This document shows, piece by piece, positions 25,780-34,328 of a stretch of 64,000 nucleotides of DNA. Where the stretch lies: assembly GCA_900548905.1 (NCBI GenBank), contig URMK01000014.1, forward strand, positions 1 through 64,000, written 5' to 3'. Source of the stretch: an uncultured Lachnospiraceae bacterium (GTDB taxonomy: Bacteria > Bacillota > Clostridia > Lachnospirales > Lachnospiraceae). Position numbers and translations under genes: made by a program. Each line of letters begins with the position of its first letter. The first letter of the stretch is position 1. The notes under the pieces were generated by a model that did no database searches, was not told the DNA's origin, and saw only the letters and a list, made by a program, of their open reading frames with translations.

Positions 25780-26079
25780 ATGAAGAAAAAATTAGTAGCA
25801 GTTTTAACAGCAGCAGTTATGACATCCGCACTTATGGTAGCATGTGGTTCCAGCGATGCAGCAGCACCGGTTGAATCCAGCGCAGTAGAGTCTTCCGTTG
25901 AAGCTACTGTAGAATCCAGCGAAGCAGAATCTTCCGTAGAAGCTTCTACCGAAGCAGCTACAGAATCCGTAGAGCCTACAACAGAAGCAGCTACTGAGAC
26001 TGAGACAGGTTCTACCGAAGCTACAGAAACCGCTTCTGCAGAAGCAACTGAGACAGCTTCCACCGAAGCAGCTGAATAA
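25780..26079 (+). CDS. small lipoprotein with only a Glu/Ser/Thr/Ala-rich tail
   Basis: A 99-aa protein with a lipoprotein signal (LMVAC, Cys at about 24). The remaining 75 residues are Ala, Glu, Ser, Thr and Val in loose repeats such as ESSVEA and TEATETAS. There is no folded domain. The layout looks like the signal and linker of a solute-binding protein with the binding domain missing, but the strong AGGAGGAG, own promoter and own terminator show a complete, well-expressed gene. It would be an acidic, flexible brush on the cell surface. Function unknown. Confidence 0.8.
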   Translation: MKKKLVAVLTAAVMTSALMVACGSSDAAAPVESSAVESSVEATVESSEAESSVEASTEAATESVEPTTEAATETETGSTEATETASAEATETASTEAAE

Positions 26080-26143
26080 TTCAGTCGTCTGCTTTACCAT
26101 ATTCTGCATTATTGCAGAACAGAAATAGAATAACGTAAAGAGA

Positions 26144-26177
26144 AAGCAGGTTTTCCGATGGGAAACCTGCTTTTTTT
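26144..26177 (+). terminator. intrinsic terminator after the lipoprotein gene
   Basis: AAGCAGGTTT pairs with AAACCTGCTT, followed by seven T. Confidence 0.92.
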
Positions 26178-26273
26178 GAACAACGGATGGCTCGCGGAGC
26201 GGGTCAAACTTGTTTGCATATTGTAAGAATTAAGAGCGGAAGCCTGAACCGATACGAGACTTTTCATCCTGTT

Positions 26274-26807
26274 TCAGGACGGAAGGCGGAGTCTGGAGGC
26301 AAGTTTACCTGCAAGGAAATTGCCGGCCAGCCCGGCCAGGACACCGAACAGAATACCGCAGAGCACATCCGTAGGATAGTGGACATAGAGGTAAAGGCGG
26401 GAAAAAGCAATGAGCGCCGCCAGAACCATGGCAGGGATACCAAGCCGCCTGTTATTTTTTAAAATGGCCGTTGCGGACGCGAAGGATGCATAGGTATGTC
26501 CGGACGGGAAAGAAAAATCCGTGGGGGCGGCAATGAGCAGTTCAATGGCCGTATTAACGGTAAAGGGCCTGAGTCTGGCTATCAGCGGCTTTAAAATCAT
26601 ATTTCCTGTTACCACCATAATGAGCAGGGCAATTGCCGAAGCAATGCCTGTTTTTCTTGTTTTGGGGATGATGAGAAGGACAAGGGTGAGCAGAATCCAG
26701 AAAATGCCTGCGTTTCCCAAAGAAGAGATAAAAGGCATGACAATATCCAGGAATTCATTACGGAACAGATGCTGTATGGCATTTAAAAATTCAATTTCCC
26801 AGCTCAT
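26274..26807 (-). CDS. PAP2-family membrane phosphatase
   Basis: A 177-aa membrane protein. The three PAP2 motifs are present: KPLIARLRP, PSGH and SRLYLYVHYPTD, giving the catalytic His pair and Asp. Members dephosphorylate phosphatidic acid or undecaprenyl pyrophosphate at the outer membrane face. Its start overlaps the last 17 bases of the upstream MATE gene, so the two are translationally coupled. Confidence 0.9.
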   Translation of the reverse strand: MSWEIEFLNAIQHLFRNEFLDIVMPFISSLGNAGIFWILLTLVLLIIPKTRKTGIASAIALLIMVVTGNMILKPLIARLRPFTVNTAIELLIAAPTDFSFPSGHTYASFASATAILKNNRRLGIPAMVLAALIAFSRLYLYVHYPTDVLCGILFGVLAGLAGNFLAGKLASRLRLPS

Positions 26808-28158
26808 AGTGTTTCCTTTCGTCTAGTTTTTTTCTTATAATAAGGAAGCATATCAAATGGGCGATTGCCGTAACCAGCCAGGTGACCGGATAAGACAGGT
26901 AAAGGACAAAAAGGCTTCGGTGCCATTGGAATACGGTAAATATCCACAGAATACGCAGACCGCAGGCTCCTGCAAGGGAGACGATCATAGGGATAATGGA
27001 GTAATTCAGGCCTCTCATGCTTCCCACCAGTACGTCCATCAGGCCGCAGAGAAAATATACCGTACAGATGACCTGCATACGCATCAGGCCGTACCGGATA
27101 ACCTCAGGATCCGAAGAATAAATTTGCAGCAGCTTATCGCCGAAGAAAAAGGCCAGATTGCCCAGAACCAGCCCTACGGTAAAGACAAGCGCCTCGCAGG
27201 TAATCAGAATTTTATTGATCCGTTCCTTTCTATCAGCTCCCAGATTCTGGCTGGTAAAGCTTAAACATGCCTGATAAAAGGCGTTCATGGAGGTATATAC
27301 AAAACCCTCCAGATTACTGGAAGCGGTGCTTCCTGCCATGGCAACGGAGCCAAAGGAGTTGATGGAGGACTGGATTAAAACATTGGATACGGAAAATATC
27401 GCGCCCTGCATCCCGGCGGGAAGCCCGATACGGATCATCTGGATCAGCTTATCCTTATGGATATGCAGCCGGTTTAAGTACAGCTTAATACAGCCGGTTT
27501 CATGAAGCAGGCAGCGCAATACAAGCAATGCGGAAACACATTGTGATATGACGGTTGCCGTGGCCACGCCTGCCACCCCCATATGGAAGCAGATGACAAA
27601 GACCAGATTCAGGACCACATTGATAATGCCGGCGGCAAAAAGGAAATATAAGGGCCTCTGGGTATCCCCGGTCGCCCGCAGGACAGCCGCGCCGAAATTG
27701 TACAGCATAGTGGCAGGCATACCTACGAAATAAATACGCATATAAAGAGTGGCCTGGCTTACTACATCGTCCGGCGTCCCCATCAGGGTCAGCAGCGGCT
27801 TCGCCAGTACGATTCCGAAGAAAATCAGAAAGGTTCCGCATAAAAGGCTTAACAAAACAGAAGTGTGAACGGTTTCGCTCACGGCTTTTTCCTGGCGAGC
27901 TCCCATATAATTGGCGACCAGGACATTTGTGCCGATGGAAAGGCCGATAAACACATTTACCAGCAGATTGATAAGGGAACCGGTGCTTCCCACCGCGGCA
28001 AGCGCCTGATGCCCTGCGAACCGCCCGACCACCACGATATCGGCGGCGTTGAAAAGAAGCTGCAGGATTCCGGATAGCATGAGCGGTACCGCAAATTTTA
28101 AAAGCTTTCCGGTGAGTGGGCCGTTACACATGTCAATTTCATATGATTTTGTCTTCAT
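26791..28158 (-). CDS. MATE-family efflux transporter
   Basis: A 455-aa protein with about 12 membrane helices. The opening DMCNGPLTGKLLKFAVPLMLSGILQLLFNAAD and the VGRFAGHQALAAVG segment are typical of the NorM/DinF-like MATE group in Clostridia. It exports drugs or metabolites by Na+ or H+ antiport. It is the first gene of a two-gene operon with the PAP2 phosphatase. The substrate is unknown. Confidence 0.93.
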   Translation of the reverse strand: MKTKSYEIDMCNGPLTGKLLKFAVPLMLSGILQLLFNAADIVVVGRFAGHQALAAVGSTGSLINLLVNVFIGLSIGTNVLVANYMGARQEKAVSETVHTSVLLSLLCGTFLIFFGIVLAKPLLTLMGTPDDVVSQATLYMRIYFVGMPATMLYNFGAAVLRATGDTQRPLYFLFAAGIINVVLNLVFVICFHMGVAGVATATVISQCVSALLVLRCLLHETGCIKLYLNRLHIHKDKLIQMIRIGLPAGMQGAIFSVSNVLIQSSINSFGSVAMAGSTASSNLEGFVYTSMNAFYQACLSFTSQNLGADRKERINKILITCEALVFTVGLVLGNLAFFFGDKLLQIYSSDPEVIRYGLMRMQVICTVYFLCGLMDVLVGSMRGLNYSIIPMIVSLAGACGLRILWIFTVFQWHRSLFVLYLSYPVTWLVTAIAHLICFLIIRKKLDERKHYELGN

Positions 28159-28313
28159 GATATGTGGAGTATCCTTTTTTTATGTGTGTTAAGAGAAATT
28201 TATAAATTTCCCCGGGTTTCCGGAAACTGGAAATCCTTCTTTATAAATTGTACCTCCGTTTTGAAAGAAGCACAAGTCTTTCTGCCGTAGGTTTACTCTG
28301 GTAAGGAAGCATG

Positions 28314-28448
28314 TGTTACTGTTCATTCAGTACTGTGCATTAACTGTACAGTACGTGAGAAAGTGATTCAAGAGTGCATAAATCTCATCGCCGCAGGCGA
28401 TTTTAAATAGATTTATGCAGGTTGCTGGTCACGGAGTGAACAGTAACA
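28314..28448. repeat. 135-bp miniature inverted-repeat element, family B copy 1
   Basis: The termini TGTTACTGTTCA (28314-28325) and TGAACAGTAACA (28437-28448) are perfect inverted repeats. An internal block, AAGTGATTCAAGAGTGCATA followed by ATCGCCG-x-AGGCGATTT, is shared with the element at 60458-60588. A direct repeat of the left end follows at about 28452-28500. There is no coding capacity. It lies in the MATE-clpB divergent gap. Confidence 0.7.
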
Positions 28449-28539
28449 AGCATGTGTTACTGTTCATTCAGTTACTGTGCATTAACTGCACAGTAACAAG
28501 CATGTAAAAAAAGAACCGAAAAAAATAACAGAAAAAAAG

Positions 28540-28568
28540 TTGACAAGACAATGCGATGCTGTTATAGT
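28540..28568 (+). promoter_or_regulatory. clpB promoter
   Basis: TTGACA (28540-28545) and TATAGT (28563-28568) are 17 bp apart. No CIRCE palindrome or CtsR heptad pair was seen around it, so heat control, if present, uses another route. Confidence 0.85.
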
Positions 28569-28614
28569 GGTAATAGAACAAATAAAACAATAAAAGCAAC
28601 AGGAGGGCATGTGT

Positions 28615-31215
28615 ATGAATATTTCCAAATTTACACAAAAATCCATGGAGGCTGTAGAGCGCTGTCAGAAGCTGGCGTATGAATACGGCAACCAGGAAAT
28701 TGAAGAAGAACATCTGCTCTACAGCCTGCTTACCATAGAAGACAGCCTGATACTGAAGCTGATTGAGAAAATGGGAATCCAGAAGGAACACTTTGTGAAC
28801 CGGGCGGAGAATGCGGTGAGCAAGCGTGTGAAGGTACAGGGCGGCCAGGTCTATGTGGGAAGAGAACTGAATCAGGTGCTGACGTCCGCAGAGGATGAAG
28901 CCGGACAGATGGGAGACGAATATGTATCGGTGGAGCATCTGTTCCTGAGCATGATCAAGCATCCCAATAAGGAAATCAAAGCCATATGGACGGAATACGG
29001 CATCACAAGAGAACGTTTTCTCCAGGCACTTTCCACGGTGAGAGGCAATCAGAGGGTTACCAGTGATAACCCGGAGGCCACCTACGATACGCTGGAGAAG
29101 TACGGCGAGGATCTGGTGGAAAAGGCCAGGAACCAGAAGCTGGATCCGGTGATTGGCAGAGACGCGGAGATCCGTAATGTCATCCGTATCCTGTCCAGAA
29201 AGACGAAGAATAACCCGGTGCTTATCGGGGAACCCGGCGTCGGCAAGACCGCAGTAGTGGAAGGCCTGGCACAGAGGATTGTGCGGGGGGACGTTCCCCA
29301 GGGGCTGAAGGATAAGAAAATATTTGCCCTGGATATGGGGGCGCTGGTTGCCGGTGCCAAATACCGGGGAGAATTTGAGGAACGTCTGAAGGCGGTGCTG
29401 GAGGACGTGAAGAACAGTGAAGGCCAGATTATCCTGTTCATTGACGAACTGCATACCATTGTGGGTGCAGGCAAGACCGAGGGCAGCATGGATGCGGGCA
29501 ATATGCTCAAGCCTATGCTGGCAAGAGGCGAGCTGCACTGCATCGGCGCCACCACCCTGGACGAATACCGGCAGTATATTGAGAAGGATGCCGCCCTGGA
29601 AAGACGGTTCCAGCCGGTCATGGTGGAGGAGCCTACGGTGGAGGATACCATTTCTATCCTCCGGGGTCTGAAGGAACGTTATGAAGTATACCACGGCGTG
29701 AAAATCATGGACAACGCGCTGGTGAGCGCCGCTGTTTTGTCCAACCGCTATATATCCGACCGGTTCCTGCCCGATAAGGCCATTGATCTGGTGGATGAGG
29801 CCTGCGCCCTGATTAAGACGGAGCTGGATTCCATGCCTACCGAACTGGATGAACTGCAGCGTAAAATCATGCAGATGGAAATAGAAGAAGCCGCCCTGAA
29901 GAAGGAAGAGGACCGGTTGAGCCAGGAGCGTCTGGCGGATCTGCAGAAGGAGCTGGCGGAACTGAAGGAAGAATTCCAGAACCGCAAGGCACAGTGGGAT
30001 AATGAAAAAGCCAGCGTGGATAAGCTTTCCGGCCTCAGGGAGCAGATTGATGCCGTGCACAGCCAGATAGAAATCGCCCAGCGGGAAGGAGATCTGGAAA
30101 AGGCAGCCCAGTTAAGCTACGGACAGCTGCCCGAACTGCGCAAGCAGCTGGAGGTTGAGGAAGAGAGGGTGAAGAGCGAGGATCTTTCCCTCGTCCATGA
30201 GAGTGTGAGTGAGGATGAAATCGCAAAGATTGTCTCCAGATGGACCGGAATCCCCATTTCCAGGCTGACGGAAAGTGAAAGGAACAAAACCCTGCATCTG
30301 GATGAAGAACTCCATAAAAGAGTGGTCGGACAGGATGAGGGTGTTACCAAGGTGACGGAAGCGATTATCCGGTCCAAAGCCGGGATCAAGGATCCCACCA
30401 AGCCTATTGGTTCCTTCCTGTTCCTGGGGCCTACCGGCGTGGGTAAGACGGAGCTGGCCAAAGCGCTGGCCGCATCCCTGTTTGATGATGAAAACAACAT
30501 GGTCCGGATCGATATGAGCGAGTACATGGAGAAATACTCCGTATCCAGACTGATCGGGGCGCCTCCGGGTTATGTAGGCTATGAGGAAGGCGGGCAGCTG
30601 ACCGAGGCCGTAAGGAGAAAACCTTATTCCGTGGTTCTGTTTGATGAGATCGAAAAAGCCCATCCGGATGTATTCAATGTGCTTCTCCAGGTGCTGGATG
30701 ACGGACGTATTACGGACTCCCAGGGGCGCACGGTAGACTTTAAAAACACCATATTGATTATGACCTCCAATATCGGCGCGAATTACCTGCTGGAAGGAAT
30801 CAGCCAGGACGGACGGATTTCTGAGGATACAGAAAGGCTGGTTATGACGGATCTGCGGAACCATTTCAGACCGGAGTTCCTGAACCGTCTTGATGAAATC
30901 ATCCTTTTCAAGCCGCTCAGCAAGGACAATATCGCCGGTATTATCCAGCTGATTATAGGCGATCTGAACAGACGGCTTTCCGACAGGGAGCTGACGATTG
31001 AACTCACACCCGCCGCAGAAGAATTCGTGGTGGAAAATGCCTACGATCCGGCCTATGGCGCGAGACCGTTAAAGAGATATATCCAGAAGCATGTGGAGAC
31101 TCTTTCCGCAAAGCTGATCCTGCAGGATGCTGTGGGGGAAGGGGACACGATACTCATTGATGTGAAAGACGGCAGGCTGGAAGCCCACAGGAAGGAAGTT
31201 CCTGCCATGGTATAA
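28615..31215 (+). CDS. clpB: ClpB disaggregase
   Basis: An 866-aa hexameric AAA+ chaperone that rescues aggregated proteins with DnaK. In order: N-domain with two Clp repeats (1-145), first ATPase with Walker A GEPGVGKT (205-212), the long coiled-coil middle domain (about 400-525) that marks ClpB rather than ClpC, second ATPase with GPTGVGKT (605-612), and a C-terminal small domain. The ATG at 28615 has AGGAGGG at good spacing; the ATG six bases earlier is too close. It is a single-gene unit with its own promoter and terminator. Confidence 0.97.
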   Translation: MNISKFTQKSMEAVERCQKLAYEYGNQEIEEEHLLYSLLTIEDSLILKLIEKMGIQKEHFVNRAENAVSKRVKVQGGQVYVGRELNQVLTSAEDEAGQMGDEYVSVEHLFLSMIKHPNKEIKAIWTEYGITRERFLQALSTVRGNQRVTSDNPEATYDTLEKYGEDLVEKARNQKLDPVIGRDAEIRNVIRILSRKTKNNPVLIGEPGVGKTAVVEGLAQRIVRGDVPQGLKDKKIFALDMGALVAGAKYRGEFEERLKAVLEDVKNSEGQIILFIDELHTIVGAGKTEGSMDAGNMLKPMLARGELHCIGATTLDEYRQYIEKDAALERRFQPVMVEEPTVEDTISILRGLKERYEVYHGVKIMDNALVSAAVLSNRYISDRFLPDKAIDLVDEACALIKTELDSMPTELDELQRKIMQMEIEEAALKKEEDRLSQERLADLQKELAELKEEFQNRKAQWDNEKASVDKLSGLREQIDAVHSQIEIAQREGDLEKAAQLSYGQLPELRKQLEVEEERVKSEDLSLVHESVSEDEIAKIVSRWTGIPISRLTESERNKTLHLDEELHKRVVGQDEGVTKVTEAIIRSKAGIKDPTKPIGSFLFLGPTGVGKTELAKALAASLFDDENNMVRIDMSEYMEKYSVSRLIGAPPGYVGYEEGGQLTEAVRRKPYSVVLFDEIEKAHPDVFNVLLQVLDDGRITDSQGRTVDFKNTILIMTSNIGANYLLEGISQDGRISEDTERLVMTDLRNHFRPEFLNRLDEIILFKPLSKDNIAGIIQLIIGDLNRRLSDRELTIELTPAAEEFVVENAYDPAYGARPLKRYIQKHVETLSAKLILQDAVGEGDTILIDVKDGRLEAHRKEVPAMV

Positions 31216-31242
31216 AATAAAAATGGTATAAAATAAAAAAAG

Positions 31243-31290
31243 AAAGCGCCGGGGCGATTCGCAATAGCAGACAATCGTCCCGGCGCTTTT
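31243..31290 (+). terminator. intrinsic terminator after clpB
   Basis: AAAGCGCCGGGGCGATT pairs with AATCGTCCCGGCGCTTT, followed by T. Just before it, the clpB stop region ATGGTATAAAATAA is tandemly duplicated (31207-31237). Confidence 0.9.
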
Positions 31291-31301
31291 ACGGCGTATT
31301 C

Positions 31302-31451
31302 TTATTTCCCGGTATTTTTCTCATCCGGTTTTTTCCCGGCCCCAAGGCGGCCCATCAGTGCCACAACCAGGCTTATAATGATAATTACGGTGAAAATCCC
31401 CACCATACCTTTCCCCATAATAGAAAGGGTGATTAAAAAATTATCCCACAT
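31302..31451 (-). CDS. OadG-like small subunit of a sodium-pump decarboxylase
   Basis: A 49-aa protein with one hydrophobic helix (about 13-32) and a charged C-terminal tail, the layout of the gamma subunit that anchors the sodium pump. GGAG precedes the ATG at 31451. It lies 52 bases after the oadB-type gene on the same strand. No alpha subunit or biotin carrier gene accompanies the pair. Confidence 0.75.
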   Translation of the reverse strand: MWDNFLITLSIMGKGMVGIFTVIIIISLVVALMGRLGAGKKPDEKNTGK

Positions 31452-31503
31452 AAAATTCTCCTTTCCCGGAAAATCGGTTTCTATAAATAAAGTATCAATA
31501 ATC

Positions 31504-32643
31504 TTACAGATAGGCGGAAACAAGGCTGATAACCAGACCTCCCGCAATAACGGAAGCAATCTGTCCGGATACATTTACGCCTGTTGCCTGCATGATGAGG
31601 ATATTACCCGGATCCTCCTTCATAGCCATTTTCTGAACCACACGCGCCGACATAGGAAAGGCCGAAATACCGGCGGCCCCGATCATTGGATTGATCTTTT
31701 CCTTACGGAACAGATTCAGTACCTTGGCAAAGACAACACCTCCGATGGTATCAAATACGAAAGCCAGGAGGCCGATAATCATGATCAGCAGGGTATCAAA
31801 CCGTACAAAGGCATCTGCGCGCATGCTGAAAGAAATGGTGATGCCCAGCAGCAGTGTGATGAGGTTGGCAAGGGAGGTCTGTGCCGTATCGGAGAGGTTA
31901 CCCAGCACGCCGCATTCCCGGAGCAGGTTGCCGAACATCAGAAATCCCACCAGGGAAACGGATGCGGGAGAAATCAGGCCTACAAGGAAGGTAACGATAA
32001 TAGGGAACAGGATACGGGTCGTCTTGGTTACCGGCCTGGAAGACTTGGCGGGCATACGGATCAGACGTTCCTTTTTCGTGGTAACAAGGCGGATGGCGAA
32101 GGGCTGTACAATAGGCACCAGCGCCATATAGGAGTAGGCGGCCACTGCAATCGGGCCTACATAGCGGGAACCCAGCACCTGGGATACCAGAATGGAGGTA
32201 GGGCCGTCGGCGGCACCGATAATACCGATGGAAGCCGCGTCCTTTAAGTCAAAGCCCATCAGTGCCGCGGCGCAGATGGCAAAGAAAATACCGAACTGTG
32301 CGGCCGCTCCGAAGAGGAACATAATGGGCTGGGAGAGAAGCGGCCCGAAATCGATCATGGCGCCGATACCGATGAACAACAGGATTGGCAGCGCCTCGGA
32401 GGCCTCGATTCCCACTTCGAACAGCCATTCAATGATACCGTTTACTTCCCCGATACCCGTCATTGTCTGATTGATGACACCTGACAGGGGAAGATTGACG
32501 AGAATGGCACCGAAGCCCATGGGAAGGAGCAGTGCGGGTTCATACTCTTTCTTGATTGCGAGATAAATGAGCAGGAGGCCTACCACATACATGATGGCCT
32601 GCTGGGGGGTGATGGACAGTAATCCTTCATAAATGAATTCCAT
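31504..32643 (-). CDS. oadB: sodium ion-translocating decarboxylase beta subunit (OadB/MmdB/GcdB family)
   Basis: A 379-aa integral membrane protein with about ten hydrophobic segments. PMGFGAILVNLPLSG, LLFIGIGAMIDFGPLL and GAADGPTSILVSQVLG (the conserved Asp in the membrane path) are beta-subunit signatures. It couples decarboxylation of a carboxybiotin intermediate to Na+ export. The acid substrate (oxaloacetate, methylmalonyl-CoA or glutaconyl-CoA) is set by the alpha subunit, which is not nearby. Expression seems governed by the leader at 32712-32882. Confidence 0.93.
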   Translation of the reverse strand: MEFIYEGLLSITPQQAIMYVVGLLLIYLAIKKEYEPALLLPMGFGAILVNLPLSGVINQTMTGIGEVNGIIEWLFEVGIEASEALPILLFIGIGAMIDFGPLLSQPIMFLFGAAAQFGIFFAICAAALMGFDLKDAASIGIIGAADGPTSILVSQVLGSRYVGPIAVAAYSYMALVPIVQPFAIRLVTTKKERLIRMPAKSSRPVTKTTRILFPIIVTFLVGLISPASVSLVGFLMFGNLLRECGVLGNLSDTAQTSLANLITLLLGITISFSMRADAFVRFDTLLIMIIGLLAFVFDTIGGVVFAKVLNLFRKEKINPMIGAAGISAFPMSARVVQKMAMKEDPGNILIMQATGVNVSGQIASVIAGGLVISLVSAYL

Positions 32644-32711
32644 ACTTTTTCATCCTTTCTGAATTTGTTGGTAAAAGAAGGGGGGAACCGGCATGTACGA
32701 AGTTTGTGTAA

Positions 32712-32747
32712 TAAAAAAGAGACTTCCGGCTTGACGCCAAAAGTCTC
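32712..32747 (-). terminator. terminator inside the oadB leader (attenuator)
   Basis: On the minus strand, GAGACTT pairs with AAGTCTC with an inner GGC/GCC pair, then six T. It lies about 70 bases before the oadB start and about 140 bases after the promoter, so it must be read through for oadB expression. Confidence 0.75.
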
Positions 32748-32785
32748 GTTCTTTCCCATAGAGAAAGTGTACAACCATGATCATT

Positions 32786-32860
32786 TTATCCGGGCAGAAG
32801 GCTGAACGAAATGGTGCATTCTGCAAACGACAGACAGATCAGGGTATGTTGATTGTACAT
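32786..32860 (-). CDS. possible 24-aa leader peptide upstream of oadB
   Basis: An ATG at 32860 with GGGGAG eight bases upstream opens a 24-codon frame (MYNQHTLICLSFAECTISFS then LLPG) ending at a TAA 38 bases before the attenuator stem. No codon is strongly repeated (Leu 4, Ser 3, Cys 2), so simple amino-acid attenuation is not obvious. TGTACAA and TTGTACA segments (32768-32774, 32853-32859) can pair across it, so the region may instead be a structured regulatory RNA. Confidence 0.45.
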   Translation of the reverse strand: MYNQHTLICLSFAECTISFSLLPG

Positions 32861-32888
32861 GGATACTACTCCCCTTTAACTTAGACTC

Positions 32889-32918
32889 AGAATAGCATTT
32901 CTAAAGAAGGCCTGTCAA
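32889..32918 (-). promoter_or_regulatory. oadB promoter
   Basis: On the minus strand TTGACA (32918-32913) and TATTCT (32894-32889) are 18 bp apart. The resulting leader is about 240 nt. Confidence 0.75.
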
Positions 32919-33059
32919 GAGTATTTCTCAATTAGAGAGGAAATTTAGCAAAAAACTAGCGGCGGGCAGTTGCCAGAAAGGTAACCATTCTCTATAATAG
33001 GGATTGCATGGTAAAGAAGAATCTATCGCCCGGGGCGATAAATGACAGGAGGCTGTTTT

Positions 33060-33233
33060 ATGATACCTGAAGATCCGGTAATGCTGCTGAGTTATGTAAA
33101 TATGAAACTGAGGGATTTTTATCCAAGCCTGGATGCGTTCTGCGATGACTGCGGGGCGGACAGGGCCTTGCTTGAGGAAAAGCTGAAAGGCATAGACTAT
33201 ATATACAGCGAGGAGAAGAATCAGTTTATCTGA
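33060..33233 (+). CDS. DUF4250 small protein
   Basis: A 57-aa protein beginning MIPEDPVMLLSYVNMKLRDF and ending IDYIYSEEKNQF, matching DUF4250 from end to end. The family resembles a small helix-turn-helix-like fold and is uncharacterised. AGGAGG lies eight bases before the ATG at 33060. A CCGGGCTTTGAAGCCCGG hairpin follows the stop. Confidence 0.8.
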   Translation: MIPEDPVMLLSYVNMKLRDFYPSLDAFCDDCGADRALLEEKLKGIDYIYSEEKNQFI

Positions 33234-33314
33234 GGTATTGAATCTGGCGGAGCGGCCGGGCTTTGAAGCCCGGTATCTGAGCCGGATTAATTTTATTATA
33301 CAAGGAGAAAAGAA

Positions 33315-34259
33315 ATGATGAAATTAGTGATTATTGAGCCGCTTGGTGTGGAAAAGGAGAAGCTTCTTGGACTTGCCGGGGAAACGCTGGGGGAAAAGGT
33401 GGAAATTGTTTATTATGACACACGTGTCACGGATACCCAGGCTCTGGTGGAGCGGGCAAAGGATGCGGATATTCTCGCTTTTTCCAATCTGCCCTTTCAA
33501 AAAGAAGTTCTGGAAAACTGTCATAAGCTGAAAATGATTTCCGTTGCTTTCACCGGTGTGGATCATGTGGCGATGGATTACTGCAGGGAAAGAGGAATCC
33601 TGGTGAGCAATTGTGCAGGCTACTCCAATACGGCGGTACCGGAGCTGGTTTTTGGCATGGTATTGAGCCTGTACCGTAATATCGTTGCCTGTAACCAGGC
33701 CGTTCGGGAAGAAAAAGATAAAACCGGGCTTGTGGGGCTGGAGCTTGAGGGAAAGAAATTCGGCGTAATCGGTATGGGAGCTATCGGGATGCGTACCGCG
33801 CAGCTGGCCCGCGCTTTCGGCTGTCAGGTATACGGCTATAACCGCAGCCCGAAAGAAGCGGAAGGCGTTCGTATGACGGATATGGAAACCTTGCTGCGGG
33901 AATGTGATGTGGTATCCCTGCATGTCCCTCTTACGGAACAGACAAGGGGCCTGATAGGGGAGGAACAGCTTCGTCTTATGAAGCCGGAAGCGATATTGAT
34001 AAACACCGCAAGAGGGCCGGTAGTGGACAGCCGGGCACTGGCGGATGCGCTGGAAGAAGGCCGTCTTGCCGGTGCTGCTGTGGATGTATTTGAAAAGGAG
34101 CCGCCCATCAGCCGGGAGCATCCGCTGTTACAGGCGCCCAATCTGCTTGCCACGCCCCATGTTGCCTTTGCCACCAGGGAGGCACTGTATAAGAGGGCGG
34201 TTATTGTATTTGACAATATTGCGGGGTATCTGGATGGAAGACCGCAGAACGTCATGTAA
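33315..34259 (+). CDS. NAD-dependent D-2-hydroxyacid dehydrogenase
   Basis: A 314-aa enzyme of the SerA/LdhA superfamily. The nucleotide fold shows GMGAIGMRTAQLARAFG (about 155-171), and the catalytic triad is Arg in NTARGPVVD, Glu in FEKEPP and His in TPHVAF. It interconverts a 2-keto acid and a D-2-hydroxy acid with NAD(H). No ACT domain is present, so it is not a full-length regulated phosphoglycerate dehydrogenase. AAGGAGAAA precedes two adjacent ATG codons. Substrate is open. Confidence 0.9.
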   Translation: MMKLVIIEPLGVEKEKLLGLAGETLGEKVEIVYYDTRVTDTQALVERAKDADILAFSNLPFQKEVLENCHKLKMISVAFTGVDHVAMDYCRERGILVSNCAGYSNTAVPELVFGMVLSLYRNIVACNQAVREEKDKTGLVGLELEGKKFGVIGMGAIGMRTAQLARAFGCQVYGYNRSPKEAEGVRMTDMETLLRECDVVSLHVPLTEQTRGLIGEEQLRLMKPEAILINTARGPVVDSRALADALEEGRLAGAAVDVFEKEPPISREHPLLQAPNLLATPHVAFATREALYKRAVIVFDNIAGYLDGRPQNVM

Positions 34260-34328
34260 AAGTGGATTGATAATTTCCGGGAAAGCTGCATATAGTAGCT
34301 AAGAGAACAGAATCAAAGAGGCAGCGTC

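Noticed and set aside
28468..30060. 530-codon minus-strand open frame
   Set aside because: Antisense to clpB; composition is the His/Leu/Gln-rich pattern of a reverse shadow and it has no binding site.
28615..31215. CtsR or HrcA control site before clpB
   Set aside because: Neither the CtsR heptad pair nor the CIRCE palindrome could be found around the promoter.
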